A stretch of DNA of 64,000 nt. It comes from JAGXRK01 sp963804005. Its GTDB lineage: Bacteria; Bacteroidota; Ignavibacteria; Ignavibacteriales; Ignavibacteriaceae. Positions within the stretch are counted from its first letter, which is position 1. The number at the start of each line of letters is the position of its first letter. The stretch spans positions 1 to 64,000 of the forward strand of contig CAWDOP010000019.1 of the NCBI GenBank assembly GCA_963804005.1, in the 5' to 3' direction. Shown here in pieces: positions 16,711 through 25,012 of the stretch. Both the position numbers and the translations under genes were made by a program. The notes beneath the pieces are model-generated. The model saw only the letters and a list, made by a program, of their open reading frames with translations, made no database searches and had not been told where the DNA came from.

Positions 16711-17832
16711 TCACATCAAACAAAACGTTTTGCCGGGGAGCTGCTTAACCAATCCTTTAAATTCCAGAGTTAATAGATTCACTAAACAATCAGAAGTTGA
16801 GAGATTGGATTTTTCTGCAATCGTATCAATTTGAATCGGTTCATTACTTAATACTGCAAGAATTTTCTCTTCAAATATTGTAAGATCAATTTGAGGCTTT
16901 GGAATATTTTTCCCGATTACAGGTTTTAATTTCAACTCAAGTTCAATAAGAATATCTTCGGCTGATCTTATGAGTTCTGCTTCACCACGTTGAATAAGCA
17001 AATTATTTCCTTCTGCCTGTCTTACTCCAAGATTTCCCGGAATTGCGAACACTTCACGATTCTGGTCAAGCGACAATCTTGCTGTTTGCATAGCTCCACC
17101 AGTGATTCCTGTTTCAATAATTACTGTTCCCAGCGACAAACCCGAAATAATTCTGTTTCGTTTAGGAAAATTTTGTGCATCGGGTTTTGTTCCCAGATTA
17201 AATTCACTGATGATCAAACCGTTTTCAGCTATCTCATCATACAACTTTTTATTTTCGGGAGGATAAATAACATCCAATCCCGATCCAACAACAGCAATTG
17301 TTCTACCTCCGTTTTTCAAAGCAGTTTTTTGTGCAATAGAATCTATACCACGTGCCATTCCGCTTACAATGGTAATACCCTGCAAAACTAAATCCTCACA
17401 AATCTTCTCTGCCTGAATTTTTCCATAACTTGTTGGTTGCCGTGTACCAACTACGGCAATAGAATAGTTATCCTTATCTTCAAATGAGCCCTTGAAGTAA
17501 AGTATCAGCGGCGGGTAAAATATTTTTTTAAGTAACTGAGGAAATTCATCATCCCAGACTGTAACTATTCTTCCTCCGATTTTTTCAAGTTTATTAAGAT
17601 CTTTTTCAAGTTGTTCTTCAATTTCTTTTCGGTGCGCATTAGCTTTTTGAATTCTTGAAGCAAGTTCTTTACTAATTCCATCAGTTTTTATTAGCTCTGA
17701 ACCGGAAGAGGAAAGTATCGTATTAACATTTTTGAATTTTGCCAGGAGGTTACGAATCTTACCGGGACCAATTCCGTCAACCGATAAGAGCAGCATCAGA
17801 TCAGACAATTGTTCAAAACTTAGCTTACTCAA
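16711..17832 (-). CDS. dprA: DNA processing protein DprA/Smf
   Basis: Loads RecA on incoming single-stranded DNA during natural transformation. It is 373 aa. The N-terminal helix-hairpin-helix domain (MLLLSVDGIGPGKIRNLL) is followed by the Rossmann-like core: IAVVGTRQPTSYGK, SGMARGIDSIAQ, AVVGSGLDVIYPPENK, FPKRNRIISGLS and IPGN, all typical of the family. The last 60 residues form a winged-helix domain (ITIAEKSNLSTSDCLVNLLTLE-like pattern). It is convergent with the AlbA-domain gene and suggests the organism can be competent, which fits cassette and module acquisition nearby. Confidence 0.95.
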   Translation of the reverse strand: MSKLSFEQLSDLMLLLSVDGIGPGKIRNLLAKFKNVNTILSSSGSELIKTDGISKELASRIQKANAHRKEIEEQLEKDLNKLEKIGGRIVTVWDDEFPQLLKKIFYPPLILYFKGSFEDKDNYSIAVVGTRQPTSYGKIQAEKICEDLVLQGITIVSGMARGIDSIAQKTALKNGGRTIAVVGSGLDVIYPPENKKLYDEIAENGLIISEFNLGTKPDAQNFPKRNRIISGLSLGTVIIETGITGGAMQTARLSLDQNREVFAIPGNLGVRQAEGNNLLIQRGEAELIRSAEDILIELELKLKPVIGKNIPKPQIDLTIFEEKILAVLSNEPIQIDTIAEKSNLSTSDCLVNLLTLEFKGLVKQLPGKTFCLM

Positions 17833-18001
17833 TTAATTAATAACCAGATTTTGTAATATTAAATTTTTATAGATGGGTAGAAAAATACCAATTTCCAAAA
17901 TATAAATAACAGACAATTCCCAAATCACAATTAACAAAATTAGAAACTAATAGTATTTAGAATTCTAAATCCAGCGGTAAAGCAGTTGCGTTAGATCTTA
18001 A

Positions 18002-18283
18002 TTATTCTTTTGTCTCTTCGATAACCTCAGAGGAATCTTTTTTCCTGAACAAAATTGACACAGGAAAAATTATCACATAACCGATAAATAAAATTATCGG
18101 TGATACAACCAAAGAAGCTGTGCTATCCCAATTACCGATACTCATCACATAAAATCCTACGATTACAAAAAGGATTCCCGCGAATAATAAAATGTAGTTT
18201 GTTTTATCCCAGTAAATATTGAAAGGTGAAACAAGAGTTTTTTTTGCAGATTTTACAAATTTCTTTTTAGCTGGTTTTGCCAT
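18002..18283 (-). CDS. Small two-helix membrane protein, DUF3098-like
   Basis: A 93-aa protein with a basic N-terminus (MAKPAKKKFVKSAKK) and two membrane helices (about 32-50 and 58-77), ending in a charged tail. The pattern NYILLFAGILFVIVGFYVM matches DUF3098 proteins of Bacteroidetes and relatives; their function is unknown, though they often sit near uppP or FtsX genes, which are not seen here. AGGAAA lies before the ATG. A terminator hairpin ends only about 13 bases upstream of the start, so expression may depend on read-through from the small RNA locus upstream. Confidence 0.72.
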   Translation of the reverse strand: MAKPAKKKFVKSAKKTLVSPFNIYWDKTNYILLFAGILFVIVGFYVMSIGNWDSTASLVVSPIILFIGYVIIFPVSILFRKKDSSEVIEETKE

Positions 18284-18295
18284 AATTATTTCCTA

Positions 18296-18380
18296 AAAAA
18301 ATAAAAACCCGGTGATGGGGGGTATCACCGGGTCCGACTCTTTTTCTTCAAAGAGCAGGGGAGAACCCTTTGAAAGAGTC
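18296..18380 (-). ncRNA. Candidate small RNA with C-rich hairpin loops and intrinsic terminator
   Basis: On the minus strand a near-consensus promoter (18387-18415) is followed by two hairpins and a T-run, giving a transcript of about 85 nt. Hairpin 1 pairs 18373-18381 with 18335-18343 (CGACTCTTT/AAAGAGTCG) and extends inward by CTTTGA/TCAAAG, leaving a loop containing TTCTCCCCTGCT. Hairpin 2 is a perfect 10-bp stem, ACCCGGTGAT/ATCACCGGGT (18324-18333 with 18307-18316), loop ACCCCCC, followed by TTTTTATTTTTTT. C-rich loops could pair with Shine-Dalgarno sequences. It could instead be an attenuator leader of the DUF3098-like gene. No known RNA family recognised. Confidence 0.62.
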
Positions 18381-18386
18381 GTTGTG

Positions 18387-18415
18387 AATATAAGTTGTTA
18401 AATAATAATTGTCAA
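18387..18415 (-). promoter_or_regulatory. Sigma-70-type promoter for the small RNA
   Basis: On the minus strand TTGACA (18415-18410), 17-base spacer, TATATT (18392-18387). Seven bases later the first hairpin begins. This is the closest match to the consensus promoter noticed in the window. Confidence 0.7.
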
Positions 18416-18425
18416 GCACTGGCAA

Positions 18426-18674
18426 CTATTTACTAATTTGATAAACAATTTTTCTAATTGTATCAAATTGTAAGTAAGGATATTCTTCCCTGATAGAATC
18501 GATTGCATCACCGGCGCTAACTTTACTGGCGCGGAGCTGCTTAAATTTTTTCCTTATCTGATAATCTCTCACGGCTTTATCATCAATAAGTCCGTGGGCG
18601 TCAAGAAGTTCAAAAATCTCATCACTGATGAGTTCTGATAACGGGTTTTCGATTTTCGCTTTGATTGTATTCAT
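18426..18674 (-). CDS. Small cytoplasmic protein of unknown function
   Basis: An 82-aa, mostly helical and charged protein (MNTIKAKIENPLSELISDEI...FDTIRKIVYQISK), not recognised. The pattern DKAVRDYQIRKKFKQLRAS...GDAIDSIREEYPYL could be a small helix-turn-helix, but this is only an impression. AAGGAG, nine bases before the ATG, supports it as a real gene. It reads toward the small RNA promoter and the DUF3098-like gene. Confidence 0.6.
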   Translation of the reverse strand: MNTIKAKIENPLSELISDEIFELLDAHGLIDDKAVRDYQIRKKFKQLRASKVSAGDAIDSIREEYPYLQFDTIRKIVYQISK

Positions 18675-19082
18675 TGCTCATTCTCCTTTTAGTGAATGTT
18701 TCAGTTACTGGTAGTAGGTATCAATATGTAAGAAAACCTCCTGAATAAGTTGTTGTAAATATAACAAAAAAACCGATTATCTCGTTCCACAAGATAAGAT
18801 CGGCGTACATTTGCCACTTTAATAAAATTTCAATCAATTAGACGAATAAAAATTAAAAAAGTAGCAAATCGGTTATAAAATTAAATCCTTTAATTATTTT
18901 CTGCGTAAATATTCCTATTTATTTATAGAATGTCAAGATTATGAAAATTATTTATTTAACTGTGAAGAAATGATATAAAACACCCTAAATACCTGCCATA
19001 CTTAAATATTGACTATATAAAATTAATTTACTAATATTACTACAAAATTATTTGCTATAACTATTTAGCAAAGGTGGGTAAT
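18675..19082. other. Divergent intergenic region, 408 bp
   Basis: Holds the leader of the 82-aa gene (minus) and the promoter of the 19083 gene (plus). A stem CCGATTATCT ... AGATAAGATCGG lies near 18772-18803 and AAATCGGTT recurs near 18867. The rest is A+T-rich with no ORF. Confidence 0.5.
19009..19037 (+). promoter_or_regulatory. Putative promoter of the 19083 surface-protein gene
   Basis: TTGACT (19009-19014), 17 bases, TAATAT (19032-19037), ending 45 bases before the ATG. A similar TTGACT-17-TAAATT lies before the T9SS gene at 47861. Confidence 0.45.
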
Positions 19083-20345
19083 ATGAAAAAGTTAGTTTCT
19101 TTTACTTTATTCTTCTTATTCTTTATTGATCTTATTTCTCCCAATGCCCAAGTCATCTGGGAAAAATTAAAAAATCCTGCCTATCCAGACTCTGCGACAA
19201 CATCCGATTTTAAAATTGTACGAAATAATTTCTGGCTGGCTTCTACCTATGATTTTGGACTGTTTTCTTCATCTGATCAGGGAAATACCTGGGATAGAAT
19301 ATTTTATCTAGATTATTATGTTCGTTCTATAGAAGTTAATTCTAAGAATGAAATTTTTATTGATTGTTTATATAATTTTTATAGAAGCACGGATGAAGGA
19401 ATGAATTGGTATTTAATTCCAAAAGATACTATAAATGGCCAACCAGGATTATTGCAATTGTCATATAATGATGATTTATACGGAACGTTTTCATCAATAA
19501 ATAAAACCCATTACATTACTAAGCTTGATAGTCTTGATCATTGGCAAATAGTTGGTACATTTGCCCCAGGTTTAAATTCCTCCCCAACTATTAATGAACT
19601 GCTAGTAGATAAATTTAATGATGCATATTTAAGTACCTATGCCATTAGTGTTCCATATATTGAAAGTTTTACATATAAGGCTCTTAATGATTTTAGTAAT
19701 TTTCAACAAATTTTTAATACTGTGAGTACGTTCGCTTGTAATGATAGTGGCTACGTTTTTTTTGGTAATACAAAAATGTACAGGTCTAGTGATAGAGGTT
19801 TAACCTTCGAAGAAATAAGTAATGGAATTTCGAATCTTGGGGTGAGGTCAATAAAGGTAATAAATAATATGGAACTTTATGTTGGCAGCGTGTTTGATTT
19901 ATATCATTCAACAAATAATGGTATTACTTGGCATTATATTAATGGTCCTGCTGATATAGTTGGCGTTCATTCAATTGAAGAAATTAGTGCAGGTTATTTG
20001 GTAATTGCCTCAGCTCAAGGAATTTATAAAAATATTACAGTGCTTGATGCTGAAGATAATTCAGCTAAAGTTAATTCTGTAAAATTATTTGCGTTATCGC
20101 AAAACTACCCAAACCCATTTAATCCAAGTACAAAAATTAGTTGGCAGTCTCCAATAGGCAGTTGGCAAACTCTAAAAGTATTTGATGTATTAGGAAATGA
20201 AGTTACAACACTGGTTAATGAATACAAACCTTCAGGAAGTTACGAAATGCAGTTTACTGCGAGCGGGCTAGTGAGCGGACTATATTTTTACCAGCTCAAA
20301 GCAGGTAATTATTCAGAAACGAAGAAAATGATTTTAATTAAATAA
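19083..20345 (+). CDS. Secreted BNR-like repeat protein with T9SS sorting domain
   Basis: A 420-aa exported protein. Signal peptide MKKLVSFTLFFLFFIDLIS, then irregular Asp-box-like repeats (SSDQGNTWDRIF, STDEGMNWYLI, SSDRGLTFEEI, STNNGITWHYI) of a beta-propeller. The last 85 residues are a T9SS type A domain (NYPNPFNPSTKISW ... KKMILIK). The ATG at 19083 is preferred to the GTG at 19074, because AAGGTGG (19071-19077) is then well placed. It is the first of three tandem surface-protein genes, spaced 16 and 14 bases apart. Ligand unknown. Confidence 0.88.
   Translation: MKKLVSFTLFFLFFIDLISPNAQVIWEKLKNPAYPDSATTSDFKIVRNNFWLASTYDFGLFSSSDQGNTWDRIFYLDYYVRSIEVNSKNEIFIDCLYNFYRSTDEGMNWYLIPKDTINGQPGLLQLSYNDDLYGTFSSINKTHYITKLDSLDHWQIVGTFAPGLNSSPTINELLVDKFNDAYLSTYAISVPYIESFTYKALNDFSNFQQIFNTVSTFACNDSGYVFFGNTKMYRSSDRGLTFEEISNGISNLGVRSIKVINNMELYVGSVFDLYHSTNNGITWHYINGPADIVGVHSIEEISAGYLVIASAQGIYKNITVLDAEDNSAKVNSVKLFALSQNYPNPFNPSTKISWQSPIGSWQTLKVFDVLGNEVTTLVNEYKPSGSYEMQFTASGLVSGLYFYQLKAGNYSETKKMILIK
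20086..20133 (+). repeat. 48-bp exact repeat in sorting-domain DNA (copy 1; copy 2 at 22178-22225)
   Basis: The two copies are identical from TATTTGCGTTATCGC through the NYPNPFNPST codons to TACAA, with different bases on both sides. They lie in the sorting domains of the 19083 and 20362 genes. Confidence 0.9.
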
Positions 20346-20361
20346 TTTCTTTGGGGTCATT

Positions 20362-22437
20362 ATGAAAAAGTTAATTTTAGTTTTTTTATTCCTTTCTCTA
20401 TTAAACTCAGACATAATTCCTCAAGAAGATTTTTGGGAGCCAACAGGCGGACCTTTTAATGGACTTGTAAGTTCTTTTGCTATTAATTCTGCGGGTGACA
20501 TTTTCGCGTGTGCTGGGGGAGGAGTATTCCGCTCTTCTGATGATGGAGCAACCTGGTTTAAGTTAAATGGATTACCCAATTACGGTTTCAAAACTTTAGC
20601 AGTCAACTCAAACGATCACATATTCGCTGGAACTACTTCAGGAGTTTTCCGTTCTACAGATAATGGTGAAACCTGGGCCGAAATTAATAATGGATTAATA
20701 AATCAAAATGTCTGGGTTTTAGCAATCAACTCAAGTGATGATATTTTTGTTGGAACTGCTAATGGCGGAGTCTTTCGTTCTACAGATAACGGAGATACAT
20801 GGACTGAAATTAATAATGGCTTAACAAATTATGGTGTTCCAGCATTAGCTGTAAATTCGAGCGGGCACATTTTTGCCGGAACTTATTCTGGAATTTTCAG
20901 ATCTACAGATAATGGAGAAACCTGGAGCGCAATTAATAATGGGATCACATCTTTTGTTTTTTCAGTTATTGCTTTTGACGATAATGATAATATTTTTGTG
21001 GGAACTTACGATGCTGGAATGTTTCGCTCTTTTGATAATGGAGAGACTTGGAATCAAATTAATGTCATTACTAATATCGCAACACTTTCTATAGATTCAA
21101 ATAATCAAATTTATGTAGGATTTCATGATGCATATGGAGGAAAACTCTATCGTTCAACAAATTTAGGTAATGATTGGACACAAATAAACTTTGGATTATA
21201 TATTCATGCTATTTTTGCTCTCACCACAAAATCCATAGATAAAATATTTGTTGGTTCATATTCAGGTATTTTCAGATCTACTGATAGTGGCAATAGTTGG
21301 AAACAAATAAAATTTGGATTAACGGACGATCATATTAATCGCTTAGCAGTCAATTCTAACGATCATCTTTTCGCTGGAACAGGATATGGTGGAATTTCGC
21401 GTTCTACAGATAATGGAGAAAACTGGACTGGTATAAATAATGGTTTACCTTACGATGCAATTGTAGGTTTAGTTATCAACTCAGACGATGATATTTTTTG
21501 TGGAACTCTTGCCAAAGAAAAAGTTTTTCGATCTACTGACAATGGAGATAATTGGTTAGAAGTGGCGACTTTACCTATTCGATCTTTCGCAGTCAACTCT
21601 AATAATCATATTTTTGCCGGAACTCACAGTTCAGGGATATTTCGCTCAACAAATAATGGTGAAGATTGGACTGAAATGAATAATGGCTTGACAAATTATA
21701 TTGTTCAAGCATTAGCAATAAACTCCAGTGGACACATTTTTGCAGGAACTTGGTCTGGAGTTTTTCGATCAACTGACAATGGAGAAAATTGGATTCAGAC
21801 GAATAATATATCTACTGAATGTTTAGCCATTAATTACAACGACCATATTTTCGCCGGTACCTATGGTGGAGTTTTTAAGTCAACAGATAATGGAGAACAT
21901 TGGATTGAAAAAAATAATTGGTTAACTGAAAATAAGATTATTCTTGCACTTGCAATAAATTCGACAGATATGATTTTCGCGGGAACATATAGTGGTGTAT
22001 TTCGAGCTATTGATGATATAGTTGAGTGGTATTATCTTAATGATGGCTTAACAAATTATTCAATTGAATCTATTGTCTTTAACTCAAATGAAATTGCTTT
22101 TGCCGGAACTGGCGGGGGAGTTTTTAGGAGTATAAATTCTACAACTTCAGTTGGGACAGAAGAGGATGTGTCCCTAGTATTTGCGTTATCGCAAAACTAC
22201 CCAAACCCATTTAATCCAAGTACAACAATAAGTTACCAATTACCAACTGCTGGTAATGTGACTATAAAAGTGTACGATGTTTTAGGAAATGAAGTTGCAA
22301 CTTTGGTAAATGAATATAGACCTCCAGGAAATTATGAAGTAACATTTGATGCATCATCACTTTCCAGCGGAATTTATTTTTATAAACTCCAAGTTGGTGC
22401 TTTTGTTGAAACAAAGAAAATGATTCTTATCAAATAA
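20362..22437 (+). CDS. Secreted Asp-box beta-propeller protein, about 13 repeats, with T9SS sorting domain
   Basis: A 691-aa exported protein. Signal peptide MKKLILVFLFLSLLNSDIIP, then about 13 repeats of roughly 42 residues, each containing IFAGT..GVFRSTDNGE.W and a following NNGL segment. The regular Asp-box motif places it with BNR/two-component-propeller-like surface proteins. The sorting domain begins NYPNPFNPSTTISYQ and ends KKMILIK. DNA of successive repeats is similar enough to allow expansion and contraction by recombination. The last 125 bp of its sorting-domain DNA are identical to those of the next gene. Confidence 0.9.
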   Translation: MKKLILVFLFLSLLNSDIIPQEDFWEPTGGPFNGLVSSFAINSAGDIFACAGGGVFRSSDDGATWFKLNGLPNYGFKTLAVNSNDHIFAGTTSGVFRSTDNGETWAEINNGLINQNVWVLAINSSDDIFVGTANGGVFRSTDNGDTWTEINNGLTNYGVPALAVNSSGHIFAGTYSGIFRSTDNGETWSAINNGITSFVFSVIAFDDNDNIFVGTYDAGMFRSFDNGETWNQINVITNIATLSIDSNNQIYVGFHDAYGGKLYRSTNLGNDWTQINFGLYIHAIFALTTKSIDKIFVGSYSGIFRSTDSGNSWKQIKFGLTDDHINRLAVNSNDHLFAGTGYGGISRSTDNGENWTGINNGLPYDAIVGLVINSDDDIFCGTLAKEKVFRSTDNGDNWLEVATLPIRSFAVNSNNHIFAGTHSSGIFRSTNNGEDWTEMNNGLTNYIVQALAINSSGHIFAGTWSGVFRSTDNGENWIQTNNISTECLAINYNDHIFAGTYGGVFKSTDNGEHWIEKNNWLTENKIILALAINSTDMIFAGTYSGVFRAIDDIVEWYYLNDGLTNYSIESIVFNSNEIAFAGTGGGVFRSINSTTSVGTEEDVSLVFALSQNYPNPFNPSTTISYQLPTAGNVTIKVYDVLGNEVATLVNEYRPPGNYEVTFDASSLSSGIYFYKLQVGAFVETKKMILIK
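22178..22225 (+). repeat. 48-bp exact repeat in sorting-domain DNA (copy 2)
   Basis: Copy 2 of the tract at 20086-20133. Confidence 0.9.
22301..22425 (+). repeat. 125-bp exact repeat in sorting-domain DNA (copy 1; copy 2 at 23221-23345)
   Basis: Identical to 23221-23345 at every base, encoding the second half of the T9SS domain (LVNEYRPPGNYEVTFDASS...). The bases just outside differ (GTTGCAA against GTTGTTA on the left; CTTATC against TTATTG on the right), so the tract has sharp edges, as expected of gene conversion or recent duplication. Confidence 0.92.
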
Positions 22438-22451
22438 AAATTGGTGCAATT

Positions 22452-23357
22452 ATGAAAAAAATATTTCTCATTATCCTTTTTGTATCTCTGTCATTTCAAG
22501 ACTTTTTGGCTCAATCATCACAGCAATCTAGCATGCAATCTGATTCGATTTACTTCCCGCTGGATATTGGAAATAAATTTTTCTATCAAGGTGGTCGAGA
22601 GCCTGACAATGGATTTTATAGTTCAACGAAAGCAATCATTGATTCATTTGCAAATGGAACAAGAGTGATTTCTGTCACTAATTATTATATTGACTCAACA
22701 AGTAACACCACAGAGTATTGGTTATTCAGTGATAATAAATTTTATGCTGCGTCGTATTATCCATTTTCATTTGACTTTCCTGTGTTTAACGGCAGTTTTA
22801 CTGAGGATACTTGCGTCTACATTTTTTCCAAGTGCTATTATATATTTTATAGCACTATCTTCAACCAAAACCGGTTTTGCGAAATGTTTTCTGATACCTA
22901 TTCAGGTATGACAACTTTTACCGGTAAGCATACATATACAGCTAATAACATAGGTATATATTTTAAATTAAATACAGCTGTCAGCATGGGATATTCATCC
23001 CGGGATTCAATTCAGTTGATAGGTTTTATAAACAATGGAATTTTAATAGGTGACTCAATTCTTACCAATATTAAAGAGCCCGACCAAATTATATACTTAT
23101 TTAATTTGAATCAAAACTTCCCCAACCCATTTAACCCAAGCACTAAAATTAGTTGGCAAACTCCTGTTGGTGGTTGGCAAACTTTAACAATATATGATGT
23201 TTTAGGAAGAGAAGTTGTTACTTTGGTAAATGAATATAGACCTCCAGGAAATTATGAAGTAACATTTGATGCATCATCACTTTCCAGCGGAATTTATTTT
23301 TATAAACTCCAAGTTGGTGCTTTTGTTGAAACAAAGAAAATGATTTTATTGAAATAG
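22452..23357 (+). CDS. Secreted protein of unknown function with T9SS sorting domain
   Basis: A 301-aa exported protein. Signal peptide MKKIFLIILFVSLSFQDFLAQ. The passenger (about 25-210) is a beta-rich domain starting YFPLDIGNKFFYQGG, a pattern seen in many lipoprotein-like and secreted proteins of this phylum, with no enzymatic motif; two Cys near 118-123 and one near 144. The C-terminal T9SS domain (NFPNPFNPSTKISW ... KKMILLK) shares 125 identical bases with the preceding gene. Third of the tandem set. Confidence 0.84.
   Translation: MKKIFLIILFVSLSFQDFLAQSSQQSSMQSDSIYFPLDIGNKFFYQGGREPDNGFYSSTKAIIDSFANGTRVISVTNYYIDSTSNTTEYWLFSDNKFYAASYYPFSFDFPVFNGSFTEDTCVYIFSKCYYIFYSTIFNQNRFCEMFSDTYSGMTTFTGKHTYTANNIGIYFKLNTAVSMGYSSRDSIQLIGFINNGILIGDSILTNIKEPDQIIYLFNLNQNFPNPFNPSTKISWQTPVGGWQTLTIYDVLGREVVTLVNEYRPPGNYEVTFDASSLSSGIYFYKLQVGAFVETKKMILLK
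23221..23345 (+). repeat. 125-bp exact repeat in sorting-domain DNA (copy 2)
   Basis: Copy 2 of the tract at 22301-22425, within the 22452-23357 gene. Confidence 0.92.
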
Positions 23358-23756
23358 TTGAAGAGTTTATTTTAAAGAAATTTTATTTATAAGTTTTTGT
23401 GAATGTACTCTTTTAGATTAATGATTTAGCCCAAACTCTTGATTGCAAACAAGTAGGCAATTGAGCTAAACAATTGATGCCTAAAAACAAACCCAAGTAA
23501 TGATAACTTTCAGGGTACTATTGTTCAGAGATTTTGGATGTCTGTATTCTTAATAAATGGTTTGGTTAAAGTATTTTTATTAATTATCTGAACGACAAGT
23601 TGAACTTGCAAAGAGAAGTTAAGACTTTTGTTTAATTGACAGCATTTGTGCTTCCTTGATTTAATTATTATTGACGGCTGGTTAAGTATAACTAGGTTGT
23701 ACAGAATTTGTTCCCATTGTTTTTAACAATTAATTTTGAAATAAATTGGATTAAAT
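23358..23756. other. Intergenic region, 399 bp, no gene seen
   Basis: A+T-rich DNA with no ORF and no clear hairpin. A stretch near 23649-23690 (TGTGCTTCCTTGATTTAATT ... GACGGCTGGTTAAG) resembles 24651-24690 (TTTTGCTTCTTCATTATGGC ... CGGCTGGTTGGG), suggesting a diverged repeat on both sides of the methyltransferase gene. Confidence 0.4.
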
Positions 23757-24476
23757 ATGAAATTAACATTTCGTGGTTATGCAAAAGCACTCTACTTCAA
23801 ATTTATTGATTTACTTCATTTTCCCTTCGTCAAACAAGGCGCAAAGGATCCTTATCATATTAACTATGATAAGTTTATTTCAATAGGAAATACAATACCA
23901 TCTCCTGCAATACTGGAAATAGGTTCTAGAAATGTTACAGGTATTACTCGTAGAAATATATTTCCACATTACAAAGAATATATTGGATTTGATATTCTTC
24001 CCGGTGAAGCCGTGGATGTTGTTGGAGATGTTCATATACTTTCAGAATATTTTAATCCTGAACAGTTTGATATTGTTTATTGCATCTCAGTTTTTGAACA
24101 TCTTTTATTCCCTTGGAAGGCTGTTCTGGAAATCAATAAAGTAATGAAAACGGGTGGCTATCTTCATATATCGACACATCCGGTTTGGCCAGAACACGAA
24201 ATGCCTTGGGATTTTTGGCGATTTCCCAAAAATGGTTTTTATGCGCTTTTTAATAAGTATACAGGATTCGAAGTAATATCACTTACGGAAGGATTACCCT
24301 GTAAAGCATATTCACTAGTTAATGATACCCCAACTCGTGGACTTTGGTTTCGTACTATGAATCAAGGAGTTTCACTTATTGTAAAAAAAACCAGCAATTA
24401 CCAAAGTTCGCTATTGAAATGGGATATAAATATTTCTGATGTTGTAAATACAATGTACCCGGATAAAAAAATGTAA
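23757..24476 (+). CDS. SAM-dependent methyltransferase of the polysaccharide locus
   Basis: A 239-aa class I methyltransferase. Motif I is ILEIGSRNVTG (about 45-55), followed by YIGFDILPGEAVDVVGDVH and the motif IV region FDIVYCISVFEHL; FEHLLFPWKAVLEINKVMKTGGYLHIS is the usual Methyltransf_11 block. The substrate is probably a sugar of the cell-surface glycan, since Wzz, Wzy and Wzx-type genes follow, but that is inference. It is isolated by two long non-coding stretches of odd composition and may have been inserted here. Confidence 0.82.
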   Translation: MKLTFRGYAKALYFKFIDLLHFPFVKQGAKDPYHINYDKFISIGNTIPSPAILEIGSRNVTGITRRNIFPHYKEYIGFDILPGEAVDVVGDVHILSEYFNPEQFDIVYCISVFEHLLFPWKAVLEINKVMKTGGYLHISTHPVWPEHEMPWDFWRFPKNGFYALFNKYTGFEVISLTEGLPCKAYSLVNDTPTRGLWFRTMNQGVSLIVKKTSNYQSSLLKWDINISDVVNTMYPDKKM

Positions 24477-24670
24477 GAATTTCATAAACCACGTATCCCG
24501 CACCTAAACCCGATCGCTAATTAAGTCTGTGATTATTGAAATTGTAATTTGGTTTGAGTTTGTTGTTCCAAGTGTTCTTACTTAATTTACTAACAACACT
24601 TCTTGATGCAAGATAAGTGTCACATTGGGATTTAATCATCTGCAATTGTGTTTAATTTTGCTTCTTCATT

Positions 24671-24891
24671 ATGGCCGGCTGGTTGGGCACAAATTCGTTA
24701 GAAAAAAACTACTCAACTCCATTTAATCCAAGGACAAAAATCAGTTGGCAGCCTCCAGTAGGCAAGGTCCAGCTTCGGGAGTTTATTTTTATCGTTTGCA
24801 AGCAGGTGATCCTTCGTCAAGCCTGCCTGCAGGTAGGCAGGGCTCAGAACAGGTTTATGTTGAGACTGAAAAAATGATTCTTTTAAATTAG
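24671..24891 (+). pseudogene. Degenerate T9SS sorting-domain remnant with inserted palindrome
   Basis: The first frame reads EKNYSTPFNPRTKISWQPPVG, the start of a sorting domain. After about 24760 another frame continues with SGVYFYRLQAGD ... VYVETEKMILLN and a stop at 24889-24891. The middle of the domain (about 35 residues) is deleted. An insertion at about 24815-24845 is a palindrome (CCTGCCT/AGGCAGG, 24822-24841) read as SLPAGRQG. No signal peptide or passenger domain precedes it. The rest of 24477-25012 has no ORF and nothing else recognisable. Confidence 0.75.
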
Positions 24892-25012
24892 AATTCTCAA
24901 TCAGCTTCATAATTTAGAAGTCCTATCCAGTTTAATTGGCATTGTCATATCTTAACTAAAAATATTAACTTTGTAATATTATTTATCAATTAATCCAAGA
25001 GATTTCAACTAA

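Noticed and set aside
18296..18380. Known riboswitch or T-box
   Set aside because: No conserved riboswitch core or T-box motif is visible, and the locus has its own promoter and terminator.
20362..22120. Tandem DNA repeats as a CRISPR-like array
   Set aside because: The periodicity (about 126 bp) is that of in-frame Asp-box protein repeats, with no constant spacer/repeat pattern.
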